This document shows positions 12,018 through 24,092 of a DNA stretch of 64,000 nt, piece after piece. This DNA comes from Sambucus nigra. Its lineage: Eukaryota > Streptophyta > Magnoliopsida > Dipsacales > Adoxaceae. Made by a program: the position numbers and the translations under genes. Under the pieces are notes generated by a model, which did not search any database, had not been told where the DNA came from, and saw only the letters and a list, made by a program, of their open reading frames with translations. Positions within the stretch are counted from its first letter, which is position 1, and the number at the start of each line of letters is the position of its first letter. Location: NCBI GenBank assembly GCA_949130495.1, contig OX422210.1, positions 500,069,760 to 500,133,759 on the forward strand, given 5' to 3'.

Positions 12018-12840
12018 TTTTTAGTATATAATAACTAACGTTGTAAGGACTTGCCATGCCTCATAATAATTGATATCTCCCTATTTTAGCTCATAACGCT
12101 TGAGATTCTGACTTACCTCTCTCTTGAACTGTGCATATGTTACCCCCTTCCCCTCCCCTCTTAATATCTCTCTCTATTTTCATTATATTTATTCCAAATC
12201 AGATTATTTACATTCTATAGAAGGTAAAAATTAAATACTTCAAAATCAAATCACCCCACAGTAGAATCCATATCTCTCCTCCATACACACCCGATTCGAT
12301 TTCTCTCTCTCATACATCCCTTATAAATGAGAAAACGTATTAGGCACCTAGTGTACCATGTGTTCGTGATTAACACCAAATACAACACGACACGTTTGAA
12401 CATATGAAATATTTTTTCTGTAGTAGGGGATAAATGGGACACATATCACATACGTATCGTATCATTATTGGTGTTGTGCATAAACACCGGATGATATACG
12501 TGCATGATACTCTTTCTCCTTATAATAACTCTTTACGTCGTCCCAATGCTTTACCCTCCTTTTCCTCTTGGGTACAATGCTTGTGAATCATTAATTTTTA
12601 AATAAGCCACATTTTTCTGTTGGTTTTGTTTCTTCATTACGAAACATTCTATCGTTGGTTTGTTAATTTAATGTGTTGAATTTGCAATGAGTTTTTCCAT
12701 TATTTTTAGACGATCCGTTATTATAACTTAGTATGGAAAGTATGGAGTTCACTCTTAACTACTTATGTTTATTTTGGTTTAACGACCAATATAATGAAGG
12801 AGTGCAACACAATCCAATGACTATTATTGAAATTTGAATC
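12018..12840. other. AT-rich spacer, nothing recognised
   Basis: No open frame of interest and no element ends detected between the Helitron-like terminus and the Copia relic. Confidence 0.5.
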
Positions 12841-12844
12841 TGTA

Positions 12845-13130
12845 GCATGCTTTGATACTACAACTTATTGATTATGGAAACCTAACTTAAATTTCGGGAC
12901 TTGGAGTTGTCGATAATATTGCCAAGCTGCTGAAATATTATGATACTATCGTTGCAATCTTCTTTATTAAGATACATTAGGTATTATGTGAGTAACTAAG
13001 CACATTCAATGCAAATACCTTTTAAAGAAGAAATTCTGAAACAAGTGTCATTTAACACATTATTACAAGTGTTAACATAGAAAATCCACATGATTGGGAT
13101 ATCATAAAAGACATTAATGAAGCATGCTTA
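12845..13130 (+). pseudogene. Decayed Copia RNase H fragment
   Basis: Remnant of the C-terminal RNase H domain of a Copia polyprotein. From about 12846 the frame reads ACFDTTTY-stop-LWK. After a one-base frameshift near 12890 it reads SGLGVVDNIAKLLKYY followed by DTIVAIFF. This corresponds to the Copia block in which an 'A..EA...LW..N...GL.V' segment precedes 'I.CDN.AA..F'. The catalytic Asp of the CDN motif falls in the YYD stretch, where the Cys is Tyr. A later stretch (KEEILKQ, near 13025-13050) fits the following conserved helix. Multiple stops and frameshifts make it non-functional. It lies about 400 bp upstream of a matching 3' LTR. Confidence 0.65.
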
Positions 13131-13509
13131 AGATACGAGTCTTAAAGTATAGCCAGATAGAATCTTAATGTGGTGGATTTTTAGTGCTTATTTTGACACT
13201 ACCATATGATATCATACAGTGTTTAAGAATCATTTATTTTCGTCGTTATTCTACACATGCATGTGAATGAAAGAATGTGATAAAAAAAAAGTCTTTTACA
13301 AAGACATTATTGGACCATTATTGAATAACCCTATTTATAGACCTTATTGGATGAGTTGTTAATGTTGTGGTACATGGAAGCGGTCATGCTCTTGAATTAG
13401 TATGTGAGCGCCATGACTTGCATTTATGAGTTATTTGATGAAGGTGTTTATGAAAAACCATTTAAGGATGACTCAAAGGTTATTGTGCACTTTATGATAA
13501 TTATGGATC

Positions 13510-13520
13510 AAGTGGGAGAC
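13510..13520 (+). promoter_or_regulatory. Copia polypurine tract
   Basis: aagtgggagac directly before the 3' LTR. This is the usual Copia polypurine sequence (aagtgggaga-type) that primes plus-strand synthesis. Confidence 0.6.
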
Positions 13521-13983
13521 TATTAGAATTATTTTAAATAATTCTCCATTATGTGTTCCATAATTATATTAATACTAAGATTCACTTTGGTTAATGAAAG
13601 GGTACTCCAAATACCAAGAGTCAAAAGGACGTTTGGGCATATACCTTGATGGAAGGTTGATATTAAGTGACTGTTGGAGATTTAGGTCATGTCCATGTCT
13701 ATAAATAAATCATAAATTTCCATCATTCAGACACTGAAAGACAACATAACGAACTTATTGGAAAGGGAGAGAAATCTAAATTCTTAAGGAGAGTAAATTT
13801 GGAAATAGTGTTTTAGCTATACTGGGAGATCTAACTGTTGGAATGCGTTGAAATTGGATTATGTTCTTTCTATATACAAGATAAAGTTGTGTTCCAAGAT
13901 TCAGCTCGATCAGACATCGTTACGGTTGACTGCTTTGTCTATATTTCTAGTTGTGACAGTTATAGAGGTATGTTATTTTAACA
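13521..13983 (+). repeat. Copia 3' LTR remnant
   Basis: About 463 bp starting tattagaatt (the expected TG has become TA) and ending tttaaca. It follows a Copia polypurine tract and the RNase H relic above. It contains a TATA-like tctataaataaatc at about 13700. No upstream LTR partner was found, so the element is 5'-truncated. Confidence 0.55.
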
Positions 13984-16900
13984 CCATTTATGTTTCGCAT
14001 AATGCTTATATGTGATAATCATGAAGATCCAAGATCCTTTTATTAAGAACATTTGTATGTGAATATTTAATCAAAATAATGTATTATGGATAAATGTTAT
14101 GGTGTTCTTAAAAATGGTTTTACATATGCTCGTTGTTTGAGATATATTTTGGTTATAATATCATCAATTTTATGTTAGCCTATCCATAGATAGCAAAAAT
14201 TGTAAAGAATCAAGTACTCAGAAATTTGAAAGTTTTATACCTAATTTGTACACGTGATGTTCTTTTTTATGTTATGAATTGTCATTGTAGGCATATTTTG
14301 TTGAACACTCACACTCAGACTGTCCATAAAATATTACTCCAATTAAACTAATTTGGTTGCTCAAAATTAGGGCTGACCTTGAGGGGGGCAAGAGGCGGTC
14401 ACCTCAAACCCCTAAAATTTATAAATTTTAAAGGCACCAAAATTGTCTTTAATAAATAATAAATATTATAAACTCGGGGGTTACTAAACAGAAAACACTA
14501 TGAGTAGAGGGGGACTAGGTATTCATTTCGCAACAAATCTATACAAAGAAATCATGTAAAAAAATTATGTGGTAACCTTTAAGCTCTTTAACCATTGGGT
14601 GGAATATTATGCATTATGTTTTGGTAACCCAATTGTTAATTCTTCTCATTGAGTATTTTGGTTTCTTGACAGTGGATTTGATTTTTAAGAACTTTAAGTG
14701 GAAGACAGAAGAAATAAAATTTGGTATCTCTGATGCTAATGGTATTGTAAAAAATATAGAGGATGGTATGGTTTTAAAGGAGCCACCAATAAGAGATTTT
14801 TGGATCATAAGATTTTTATTTATTTATAATGATTGGTGTAAATAATATTATTCTTGAGTACATTATAGGCCCTATTTAGAAGTTAAGAGAATTATAACTT
14901 CACTAAAATTCTTGATGTCTCTAGTTGATGCCTCAACTTGACTTTTTAATTTCAATGAATTTTCTTAATTATTATTATTACTCTTTAGTCTTAATAGGGT
15001 TTTATACATTTTAGTGAATAAGTTTGTATTTGTGAGCCTATGATTTTTTGATTAAATTTTTAATGGCCAGGTTGGCTTTCTAAGGCTTATGTTATATTGT
15101 CTTATTTTTTTTTAATTTATATGGAAAAATATATCGGCACACAATATGTGATAAAAATGTGGATTTTCCCTTCACATATATAATAGACAATGTGGGATTT
15201 TTTCCATCACAATTTTACGATTACGTACAATGTCATAATTCAAATTTACAATCTACGTATGAATTTTTACGCCAAAATTTTAAGTAACTTTCTACTTATG
15301 CATAAATATCTTATTATATTCATACTTTCAAAATTTATTTTAGGGGTTGGAGGGGGGGGGGGGGGGGGAGAATTTATTGATTTAGTCATTTTTATTTTTG
15401 TAAAAGTAAATTTAATTTTTGTTAATACTCATATTTCATTGGTACTTATTATTGCAATATTTTTCTGAATATTATCCAATGCAATGGAAAATCTACATAA
15501 AATAGTGTTTTCCATGTGCACAAAATTTAACTCTTTCGACTCTTTAACCAAATATATATTATGCATGTTTATTTTTTTTATCACGTGCCAAATTTTTGTA
15601 TTCTAGAACCACCCACTAATTGCCCGAGTCTAAAAGATAGTGAGTTTAAGAAATTATGCTCATCCACGTGGATTCTTTTATAATAGAAAAGATTCCGAAG
15701 GATAATAGTTGATGTTTATCTATATTTCGTGTACATGCTCTAAAAAATACATGTAACTTGAATTTCTTGAAAAAAATCTAACCAATTTATAAAGGTTCCA
15801 CGTCGTATTACCCAAATGAATCAAATTTTCTAAGTTAAATGTAGAATTGTTTATTTAAATTTTCAACATGAACCTTCCACCTCATTTCCTCCTTCACAGA
15901 GAATGTGTACTTGGAGATGTTTTTTCGTTTACTTTACTAGCTTAGAAAATCGACTGTATAAAAACACCTAGACACATAGGAACATGATGTATGTGGTTTG
16001 TTAATGTGCATATATTTATGAGAGGTTCCACTTTGTTATTGACAAAATTTCTATACTTGTGATCACATCTCCCTTTTCCATATGGGATAGGATTACATTT
16101 ATAAGATGAGGTGATCATGTCCGTGGAATCTCAATCACTTTGGTAATTATCACCAGCTGATCGACCGTATCTTCTCCTTGATTCTTGCAGGTTATTATCT
16201 TCCGTAGTCTTTATCTTGACTATAGGAGTGATTGACCAGGTTAGTGGGGAACGTGATTTCTTCCTACGTATATAGGATTATTTCCCTCACAATTATCCCC
16301 AAAGCTCAATAATTGAACGAGGTTGGAGAGGCTTATGATGTCTTTTGAAAGAACCCGTCTTGTGGTTACGAATGGTATTGATTATCTAGTAATGGTATGG
16401 TCAGAGGGCAGGGAGGTAATTTTCCTTGGTAAAGAAAGAAGCATTTTTCATGTTAAACTTTGGGGGTGTGCTAGTCTTTTATCACATTTACTTAGGGTTA
16501 TGTTGGTTATTTGGATTATTTGAGCTGAAGGTACACCCTTGCCAGACATCATTTTGGGTCTTTTTTTTGGGGGGGGGGGGGGGGGGGTCTAATGATGGCC
16601 TTCTGCATTGAAAATCATTCCTAGTGGGCGTGTTTGATTTGCAACTATAATTTTGTTTTCTGTGTTTAAATACAATTCTGGTAAAAATTTGTGTTTGACA
16701 AACTGTTTTTAAACACATAATTATAATATTTCTCTGTTATAATCAAGTTTTTCAGAAAACAGCAAAAGGGTGTTTTATAACTTCTGTTTTTTATTTTTCA
16801 AATCAGAATTATTCATTCTTAATATTTTAATGCATTTATACATTAGTATAAAATACACATACATAATATATTAATATATGTGCAATTCTTTATAAATAAA

Positions 16901-17154
16901 ATATATATATATACACGTACACAAAATTACATATATTTATATTATTAAATTATATAATATACTAATATCCATATGTTAAATAATAATATGAATAGACACA
17001 TGATACTTATATATAGTTTTATACATGTATTATTAATGTGCTGAATAATATAAAATATACATATACTACATATGTATTAAAAAATATTATCAATCCATGT
17101 ATGTATATAATTTTATTGTGAAGTGTTCATGCAATATCATTATATAGACACACA

Positions 17155-17210
<56 letters not shown>

Positions 17211-17640
17211 AGTTAAACTCCCCAACATACCTCATTAAATATATATAAAAATACTAAATATACATAAAAATACATGATATTAAATATACACGTATATAAT
17301 TTATGATGTATGTATGTATATATATATACATTCATGTATCATGTATGTATGAAAGTTTTATGTATGTATTTATATATATATATATACATATATGTATAAT
17401 ATAAATATACATGTTTTGCCATTTTGTCAAATTTTTAAAAAATTATATTTAAAAATAAGTTTATCAAATGCACACTAATAATTATAAACAGAAAAAATTA
17501 AGTTTTAAAACTCTATTTAAAAACAACATTTAAATTGAATTTTCGAAATAGAGAAGGAAACAACCTAAATCACTTTAATGCCATCATGTGGACTTCACCG
17601 TTGAAATTTTTTATTTCCTTCAAGAACTCAGAGTTGTGAT
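13984..17640. other. AT-rich region without identifiable genes
   Basis: About 3.7 kb with many stops in all frames. Notable simple sequence: a 17-base G run (15352-15368), a 19-base G run (16569-16587) and a GT/TA/TG compound microsatellite (17155-17210). A 78-codon frame at 14609-14845 has no motif I recognise. A segment at about 14370-14430 (a G-run next to 'ggcggtcacctcaaacccc') looks like repeat-derived sequence but could not be assigned. Confidence 0.5.
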
Positions 17641-18238
17641 TTGACCTCTAAGTGTTTGAAAGTCATTTTCTTCGGCTCTCTTCATAACTTTAATTGCCAA
17701 AGCTCTTTATCTTCGTTTAGTCTAAAGTAACTACTAGTCTATAATAATGGTGTATGTTATAAACGAAAACACCATAGAAGCCTTCAAACGTTATATCCCT
17801 AATTGGGTGATTGTTGAGATGGAATTCGGTCCTATAACTTACTATAATGTTGAAGGATGCCATTAGATCTTCTCTCAACTCAATTCATAGCTGGGGTCGG
17901 GATTTAGAATTTTATGAATATTACACTGTTGTCCGTGCACAGTGCATTCCCATTACGTAGAGGATTGTTAATGGCGTCAATCAACTGAACGATATTTATG
18001 GCACTTGTTTAGAGATTCCATCAATCTGTTATTTCTACATGTGGGTACTGAGGTCTGATACGGTCTTCTACCTAAAAGCAAGGAAGGTGGAGAGGACCCT
18101 GGTCGTCAATCTACCAGGTTTTAATAAGGAATTATGGTCCCATAGCTTCAAAGTTGAAGTGGGAACAATTTCTTGTTGCCAAGGGTGGCGGACCTTACAA
18201 TGACCCCATATGGTCCAGTACAATACATGGAATAATAA

Positions 18239-18346
18239 GTTTATGCCCATCCTTTGGGTTCAAATTACTATTTTCAAATGCTTTCTGATTTTTTATTTCT
18301 TATATATGGGTAGTTCTGTAACGTTTGTCTCCTTATTATTGTATAG
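18239..18346 (+). repeat. Intron-like segment, copy 1 of a direct repeat
   Basis: 108 bp beginning gtttatgcccatcctttggg and ending ttgtatag, with GT and AG ends and a T-rich interior. A close copy (18861-18969, 109 bp) lies 622 bp downstream. The two could be a duplicated intron or a tandem duplication of a gene piece. Confidence 0.7.
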
Positions 18347-18860
18347 TTCATCGGAAGAAGAAAGAGCTCAAACCAGAAGAAGTTAACTTTTCTTCCTTAT
18401 AAAATATTTGGGCGATCAGACAAAGGTTTAGAGATCCCGATCATTCAAGGCAGTTGTTTTCCTGCATTCTTATACTTCGTCAACCACATCTTCCGTGATA
18501 TCCGAGAAGGATACATTAACCACAATCCTTCTAGTAGTAGAACCTCAAATTATTTTGAGTAGATATCAATGACATTCTTGTTGATATCCCCACCTCATTT
18601 TAAAACGATATGGCCTTAAAAGAAATATCTCAAATCTGATAAGTTATATTATTTTCCCAACTTTCTCCATTGACCATCCATTTAAGAGAAAGGAGTTTGG
18701 GGGCCTTTTGATCCAATTACGATGGAAGATTCCCCCCTGACAAAATACAGGGAAACCTTGTGAGGAAGAGCAAGTTGAGAAGTGGTCTTGTCATCCATCC
18801 TCCAAGTTCCGAGTCGGGGATGTTGTCCCGAGAAAAAAGAAGGCCCCTGCTGACGGTTCC

Positions 18861-18969
18861 GTTTATGCCCATCCTTTGGGTTCAAATTTTTGTTTTGAAA
18901 TGATTTCTGATTTTTTTATTTCTTATATTTGGGTGGTGCTGTAACATTTTTCTCCTTATAATTGTATAG
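18861..18969 (+). repeat. Intron-like segment, copy 2 of a direct repeat
   Basis: Direct repeat of 18239-18346 with the same GT start and tatag end and scattered substitutions. It follows a coding-like segment ending near 18860. Confidence 0.7.
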
Positions 18970-19142
18970 TGCTAAATCCTTCATTTCTTATTTATAATAA
19001 AATTAATTTATTGATTGATGTTAACTTCATATTCTTTTTAATTTGCATGGTAGTTCATCATGGACTTCAACCTACTTAATAATAGTTCCAATCATAAAAA
19101 AGAGGAATGTGACCTGGGAGTGCTCTGAATGAGGCCCCATAA

Positions 19143-19610
19143 CACTACAACACTGATTTTGTTACTGGAGATCTATCATTGCCACTGGCAATGAAAAAAT
19201 TTATCACTCCTTATGGAAGTGACAGGGTGTTTTTTGAGTCAAATAAAATTACTTGTCACTGTTATGTTATGTGCAGTGAAAAATATTTTCCCTAATTTGT
19301 CACTACTATTGACACTCATATGTTTGACTGAATTTAATTTTTATCGGTACTGGCGGTGATAAATACTGTCTTTAATATTTTTTACTGCCAATAGCAGTGA
19401 TAAGAATTGGCTTAGGATTATTTTGTAATTGCTGTTAGCAGTGACAAACTTTGTCTTTAATTACTTTTGCCAAATTAGTCACTCCTCGAAACAGTTATAA
19501 ACAATGAGGTTAACAAAAAACAACTCACTTAAAACTCTCCCCTCTTCTCCTCGCGCCCTAATTTCTTCTCTCCCCCGCGCACCCAAATTATCCCATGAGC
19601 CTCTCGTTCT
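19143..19610 (+). mobile_element. CACTA DNA transposon, left end with subterminal repeats
   Basis: Starts cactacaacactgattttg, matching the CACTA(C/A)AA terminal inverted repeat of plant En/Spm-type elements. The next 350 bp carries repeated, partly palindromic motifs built on gtcactg / cagtgac: tcattgccactggcaatga (about 19166-19184), actgccaatagcagtgataa (about 19382-19402) and attgctgttagcagtgacaa (about 19428-19447). Such subterminal motifs bind the TNPA-type transposase protein in this superfamily. A pyrimidine-rich stretch (about 19530-19600) resembles a 5' UTR. No transposase gene and no right terminus (expected ...ttgtagtg) were found. A related palindrome at 53134-53162 may belong to the other side. 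Confidence 0.75.
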
Positions 19611-19884
19611 TACGTTGCGTTTGTTTTTTTATCTGAATCTGAAGTCTGAAATCTGAATCTGAAAAATATGTTTGTTTTTACGTCTGAATATACTTTTGAA
19701 TGAATGTATTTAGATTGATTCAGACTTTAGATTCAGACTTCAGACGTAACTCTACCTCTTAATCATTAAGAGCTAAATATGACCGTTAACTTCTTAATTA
19801 TTTAAAAAACAAACATTTTTTTATACCTCTTAAATCTGAATGGTTCATATTCAGACTTAAGAGGTAAAAACAAACGACCCCTTA
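19610..19884. mobile_element. Tourist-like (PIF/Harbinger) MITE with TTA target-site duplication
   Basis: About 269 bp flanked by TTA at 19610-19612 and 19882-19884, the 3-bp duplication typical of PIF/Harbinger. The ends are inverted: the left reads gcgtttgtttttttatctga, and the right, reverse-complemented, reads ggggtcgtttgtttttacct. The GGGTCGTTTGTTT-like terminus is common in eudicot Tourist MITEs. The interior is made of inverted 'ctgaatctgaa / ttcagactt' motifs and could fold into a long hairpin. It is non-coding and would need a transposase in trans. Confidence 0.72.
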
Positions 19885-19943
19885 GTCACACATCTTTGAA
19901 ATCGCGACTTGGAGATCTGTGTGTGAAACCGGTATGAGTTCAC

Positions 19944-20645
19944 TGTTATGTCTACTATTTATTAAAAACAATTGTACAGGATTATAAATTATAATATAAT
20001 TACAGAAATGAAACGAAATTACAGAAATGAAATACTTACTTGAATTTGCAGAAATAATATTAGAATAGAAGAAATAATCCGAGCCCTGTTTAGAACAGTC
20101 TCCTTAAGACAAATTTATTCCCTCCACAAAGTGCCAAAGGTAATGAATAATTGTCTCCCAAGATAGAACGGATTTCCAAATTAATCAAGTAGCACAACAA
20201 TGATTAATTTTTTCGAACACAATTTTGTGTTTATACTCAACCAGACCAAAGAAATAATATGCAAGGAGTATGCAGTAGCAGTAGAATATGAATTATTTTC
20301 TGGAAAAAGATGTAGCAGATTTTCGGAATTATGGGAGGGCTATTTTTCAGTCAGTGAAAACTGTAGGGGTAAGGTTTAATTTATAGCAAACGTTTTGACT
20401 GTTGGGAACAGTCAAAACCGAATTTAACTGTCAAAGCAGTTAATTTTGTTAATTGTTGACTCCTTGAATTAACTGACAAACAGTTAATTAATTATTAATT
20501 AATTAACAATTAAAGCCCACAAAGTTAAATTGATTCGGCCTAAAAAATGTAGGAGATTTTTATAAGTCCGAGCCCAAGCCCAAACCGAGCCGAGTCGGCC
20601 CGCCGGACGCTCGCGCGCGTGTGGACCTTTGACCGAAAGTCAACC
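19944..20645 (-). repeat. Copia solo LTR (minus strand), right edge uncertain
   Basis: On the minus strand the sequence runs into ...ttaataaatagtagacataaca at its end (plus-strand left edge 19944, tgttatgtctactattt). An upstream T/A-rich promoter region and a GC-rich start containing ctcggctcggtttgggc-type sequence complete the usual layout of a Copia LTR. No primer-binding site adjoins the inner edge, so it is a solo LTR or truncated. The right boundary near 20645 (minus-strand start tgactttcggtcaaagg) is approximate, and no target-site duplication was confirmed. Confidence 0.5.
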
Positions 20646-20699
20646 CGTGCTTAGCTTAGGTCATCTCTCCTTCAAAGAGTTGGGATACCCCAAGGGATC

Positions 20700-21492
20700 C
20701 AAGAATTAGGTTATAGTAGTGGGGGCAGAAAGAGGTTCGATACAGTTAGTTAGGTGGGGTAGCTTAACTAGGAAGTTTTTTTTTTGACAGGATAACTAGG
20801 AAGGTTAGAAGGCAAGCATTAGGTGTGCACATTAGAAGAGGAGTGAGCTATACCTTAAGTGAGTGCGACAATGGCTTAAATATGAAACGTGTGCATGCAT
20901 ATTTAACTATTACAATTTAACTGCTTGCTAAATATTTTTTAAATATTTTACTTGGGCTCTGACCCATGTCAAAATCTTTTTCAAAATATTTTAGGTGTCC
21001 AGCCACAGGGACGCCCAGTTTGAGGATTCTATCCAGGGATGCGCAACTACAACTCATGTGGAAGTTGTAGGATTTTGCTATAGACGCTTCGTTCATTTAT
21101 TCCTAGTGTAGGATCTTTACTTCAGTATTCATTTGTGCATGTCGCCCTCAGATGTAGTATTCAGTTATTTATTTGACATTTTGTATTCCAATTATGGTCT
21201 CAGTTCATTATTGGATTTTATTATTGAAACGATAGTTGATTCGGTCATCTTATTCATATAATTCAATTGTGTTGAATTCAGTTATCAGTTTGTGTTGATG
21301 GTTTAAATTATTATTATTTTCGTATGTTGATTATTAATGAAAGATAAAATTTGGCACCAATCTCACTAAACTACCAGGTGGTTAAAAACATAAAAAAAGT
21401 TTCAACAGTGATGCTGAGAATGAGCCATATGAGACCAACGTTTTATTTTGATCACGGGCTGGCCACTCGGTATTTTAGTAAGCGAGGTGTCA
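20700..21492 (+). repeat. LARD2 5' LTR, truncated
   Basis: Matches the last part of the 3' LTR (about 26010-26768), ending ...gaggtgtca before the primer-binding site. About 1.85 kb of the LTR's upstream part is missing. It carries a micro-insertion at 20776-20793, described separately. Confidence 0.75.
20766..20803 (-). mobile_element. Micro-insertion with poly(A) and 10-bp duplication
   Basis: The LTR sequence aactaggaag (20766-20775) is repeated at 20794-20803 around 18 extra bases absent from the sister LTR (26060-26090). Read on the minus strand the insert is atcctgtc followed by ten A. A short 3' fragment with an A-tail inside a 10-11 bp target-site duplication is what target-primed reverse transcription leaves when a LINE-mobilised RNA is copied only at its very end. 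Confidence 0.65.
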
Positions 21493-21496
21493 CGGA

Positions 21497-21508
21497 TGGT
21501 ATCAGAAC
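21497..21508 (+). other. Primer-binding site of LARD2
   Basis: tggtatcagaac immediately after the 5' LTR. It differs by one base from the tRNA-Met-type tggtatcagagc of LARD1. Confidence 0.8.
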
Positions 21509-24092
21509 ATCAAGTTATAGAGTCCTTAGGATCTGTGCGGCTTAGGACGTTTCAGGGTATCGTTCTTGATGTATAACCTTATTGTAGGATTGTTGTATTC
21601 CTCTATGTATGTGAATTATGTTCTCCTGCTATTAAGTATAGTTGATGTGATTCATATACGAGTTCGGTTGGGCTTCACACACCAGAAAAACTTTGGACGA
21701 CAAGCGAGGGTCATTAAAAGGGCTGTAGGGGGAGAGGCTCAGCAGAAGCCATGGAATGTTCTGGGAATGGTGAAAGTGGTAGGAGGAACCATGGTTACTG
21801 ATATCAGCGCTTCCGTGAGAAGGAAGGCAAGAGAGTTGGAGAATCTAACTTAAGGGAAATACTGGATTTACCAGTGCTAGAGAGGAACCATAGGAGGGTA
21901 TACCCAGTAGATTACCCATGTTAATATTTGATATCAATAGAATTCCTACCAGGTGATGATGGATTCAGTCAGGGTCGTCAATGCCAGTAACGAGTCCCAT
22001 AGGTCCAGTGGAGTCAAAAGGACAAAGGGGGTAGCAATTAGGGTCAAGTCTACTAGGTCCGTGAGAAGGACAACCCTAGGAAAGGGAATGATACAGAGAG
22101 GTGTCTTATGTGTAAATAGTAGAAACACTGGTGTGGATATTGCTCACAGTGAATTGGGGGACAAAAATGGGATGCCTAGTAAGGGAAACATTTATAAGAA
22201 GTTTTGGTTCGGTTGGGATGGGAGTGTTATGTCCACGAACCATATGAATTGCGAGTGCTATTGACGATTACAAGTATGGGTTTTATCCCGGGGTGATTGG
22301 GGTCTGTTTTGTGTGACACGAGCGAGTCACGGTAGTTTCTTAAGTGTTAGATTCGCTTGTGAAATGGGTTTAGTAGAGGTATCATTAATATTTTTATAGC
22401 TGTATATATTCACCGTTGGTTTAGCGGGAACTCTTTAGTTCCATCTGCGGGGGAGCAGGGCTGGACACTGAGAGTATATATTTTATGAATATATCTTATT
22501 TTGATAGGTGATATTCGAGGTATGGTTTTATCCTGGGTACGGACTGTTAAGCGATAGTGGACGATTACAGAAAGACTATTGTGTTCACGGTTCCGGGGCA
22601 GGATGTAAATTTTTTGCGATGTCCCACTTGAAAGAGGGTCGAGCTCGTGGCGATATTTTTATGGAGTCAACTTCAGAGAGTACAATTGTCTAGTTATATT
22701 GGATCTCGATGCATTGGGACTTTTACTGATGTGATTCATGGTATACCAAGTTTACCGTTGAGCAGAGAGATTTAGCTCATTATTGTTTATGTGCTGAGAA
22801 CTTAGTGATTGTGAAAGCACTGTATCGTGTGACACCTCGAGAGACATGGGCAGAAACAATTTGATTTATGTGTCGGTAGACAAAATTAGTGGATAGTACA
22901 TTGGGGGGACGTTCTTTGGATCCAACAATTTCGATGATCGACAATGCTAATGGATAGTACATTGGGGGGAGGTTTTTTAACTTCGTTGTGGGATTTTACA
23001 TGCATGGAACTCAGTAAACATCAGGAGTAGTGAGACGTTGTTGGATGATAGTGCATCGGTTGTAAATGTTAAATTATTAAATGTGTAGAAGGAAACACTT
23101 TAAGATAAGAGCTATTACGATATATGGTCAGTGGAGTTTGGGAGTGCCGCGAAGGAAGCATTGAGAAAACTTACGTACCACAAGTTAATGGGTGGGGCAG
23201 TATCAGAAGAATTAAATTGCAAATTATGGGGTAATCGAGCATACCTGTATGATATTGCCACGCCAAGAGTGTGGAGCTGATCTTGAGATGAGTATATTAT
23301 GTACGAGATGATAATGATATTTATGCTCGGATATTTGGGCTATAGTATATAGTATGGTGAGACTTTGTGTCCGTTGTTTCGAGATATGATTTACTTGTGC
23401 TAGTTATAACCTGAAAATGGGTTTAGTCTATATATAAGCGTATGTATGTTATTGTGTGTTGCATAATAGACTTATGAGAAAATGTTTGTATTGTTTTATT
23501 TAATCTGATGGGATTCGGGGTGGATAGTTTTATTATCGAGCGGGAAGATATAACTCATGACTTCTTCACATTTAGAGACTAGAGATAGTAAGGGGCGTTG
23601 TATTGTATAATGTCTTTTGCAACATGAGAGTAGATGAGTATAATTTTATGTTAGGAGACGGGAATTTGGGGGTACGTGCTATGGACCGAGGGCCCAACAG
23701 ATCTGAATGACCGACAATGTTAGGTAATAGTGTAAGGAGGGGGTTCCTTGTTTGTATTTCGCTTTGCGAGACGTCCCACGCATGAAACTTAGATCAACGT
23801 TGGAAGTGGGGAAATGATTGGTCATTAGGACATGGGTTTGGTAGCTTGGTTATTATACACATATGTGGTTATCGTTGTGAATTGAAAGTTCTATTACGAT
23901 TTAAGGCTAGTAGAGCCGGGTAACATCCGTGCAGTTAAGCATGGGTACAGGGTGTATGGACGCCCTAGGGAATTAATTTAATATTTAATATAATTCGCGA
24001 CTGGAAGGGGTAGAAATATGTCTAGCGATCTTAGAGACATGTGAGAAAGAAAGTATTCGAGGCTTGGAGTATTAGACTCATCTTAATTTGGG

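Larger units (their letters stand above)
17747..18969 (+). pseudogene. Relic of a plant transposon gene (PF04195-like), N-terminal part
   Basis: Broken coding sequence. From the ATG at 17747 the frame reads MVYVINENTIEAFKRY and continues to a stop near 17860. After frameshifts, a second segment at about 17940-18200 reads NGVNQLNDIYGTCLEI, then FYLKARKVERTLVVNLPGF. This pattern (a 'LxxxY' helix, then 'xLKARxx...VxLPxxxKxW') is what I associate with the plant 'putative gypsy type transposon' proteins, a poorly understood transposon-borne family. A GT...AG intron-like stretch at 18239-18346 interrupts it. A near copy of that intron lies at 18861-18969. A positively charged segment between them (PRKKKAP near 18830) reads in frame. 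Coiled-coil material that could be its C-terminus lies 34 kb away at 53.2-53.6 kb. Family assignment is from memory of the pattern. Confidence 0.5.

Noticed and set aside
14609..14845. 78-codon plus-strand frame as a small gene.
   Set aside because: No motif, no flanking gene structure, and it lies in AT-rich DNA with repeat traces.
15655..15700. Possible minus-strand Helitron 5' end (tcttttctattataaaagaa on the reverse strand).
   Set aside because: There is no matching 3' end at lower coordinates, and AT-rich starts are too weak on their own.
16623..17490. A possible hAT-like MITE (left gtgtttgatttgc, right tttatcaaatgcacac inverted).
   Set aside because: The termini are only loosely inverted and no 8-bp duplication could be found. 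The interior is dominated by microsatellites.
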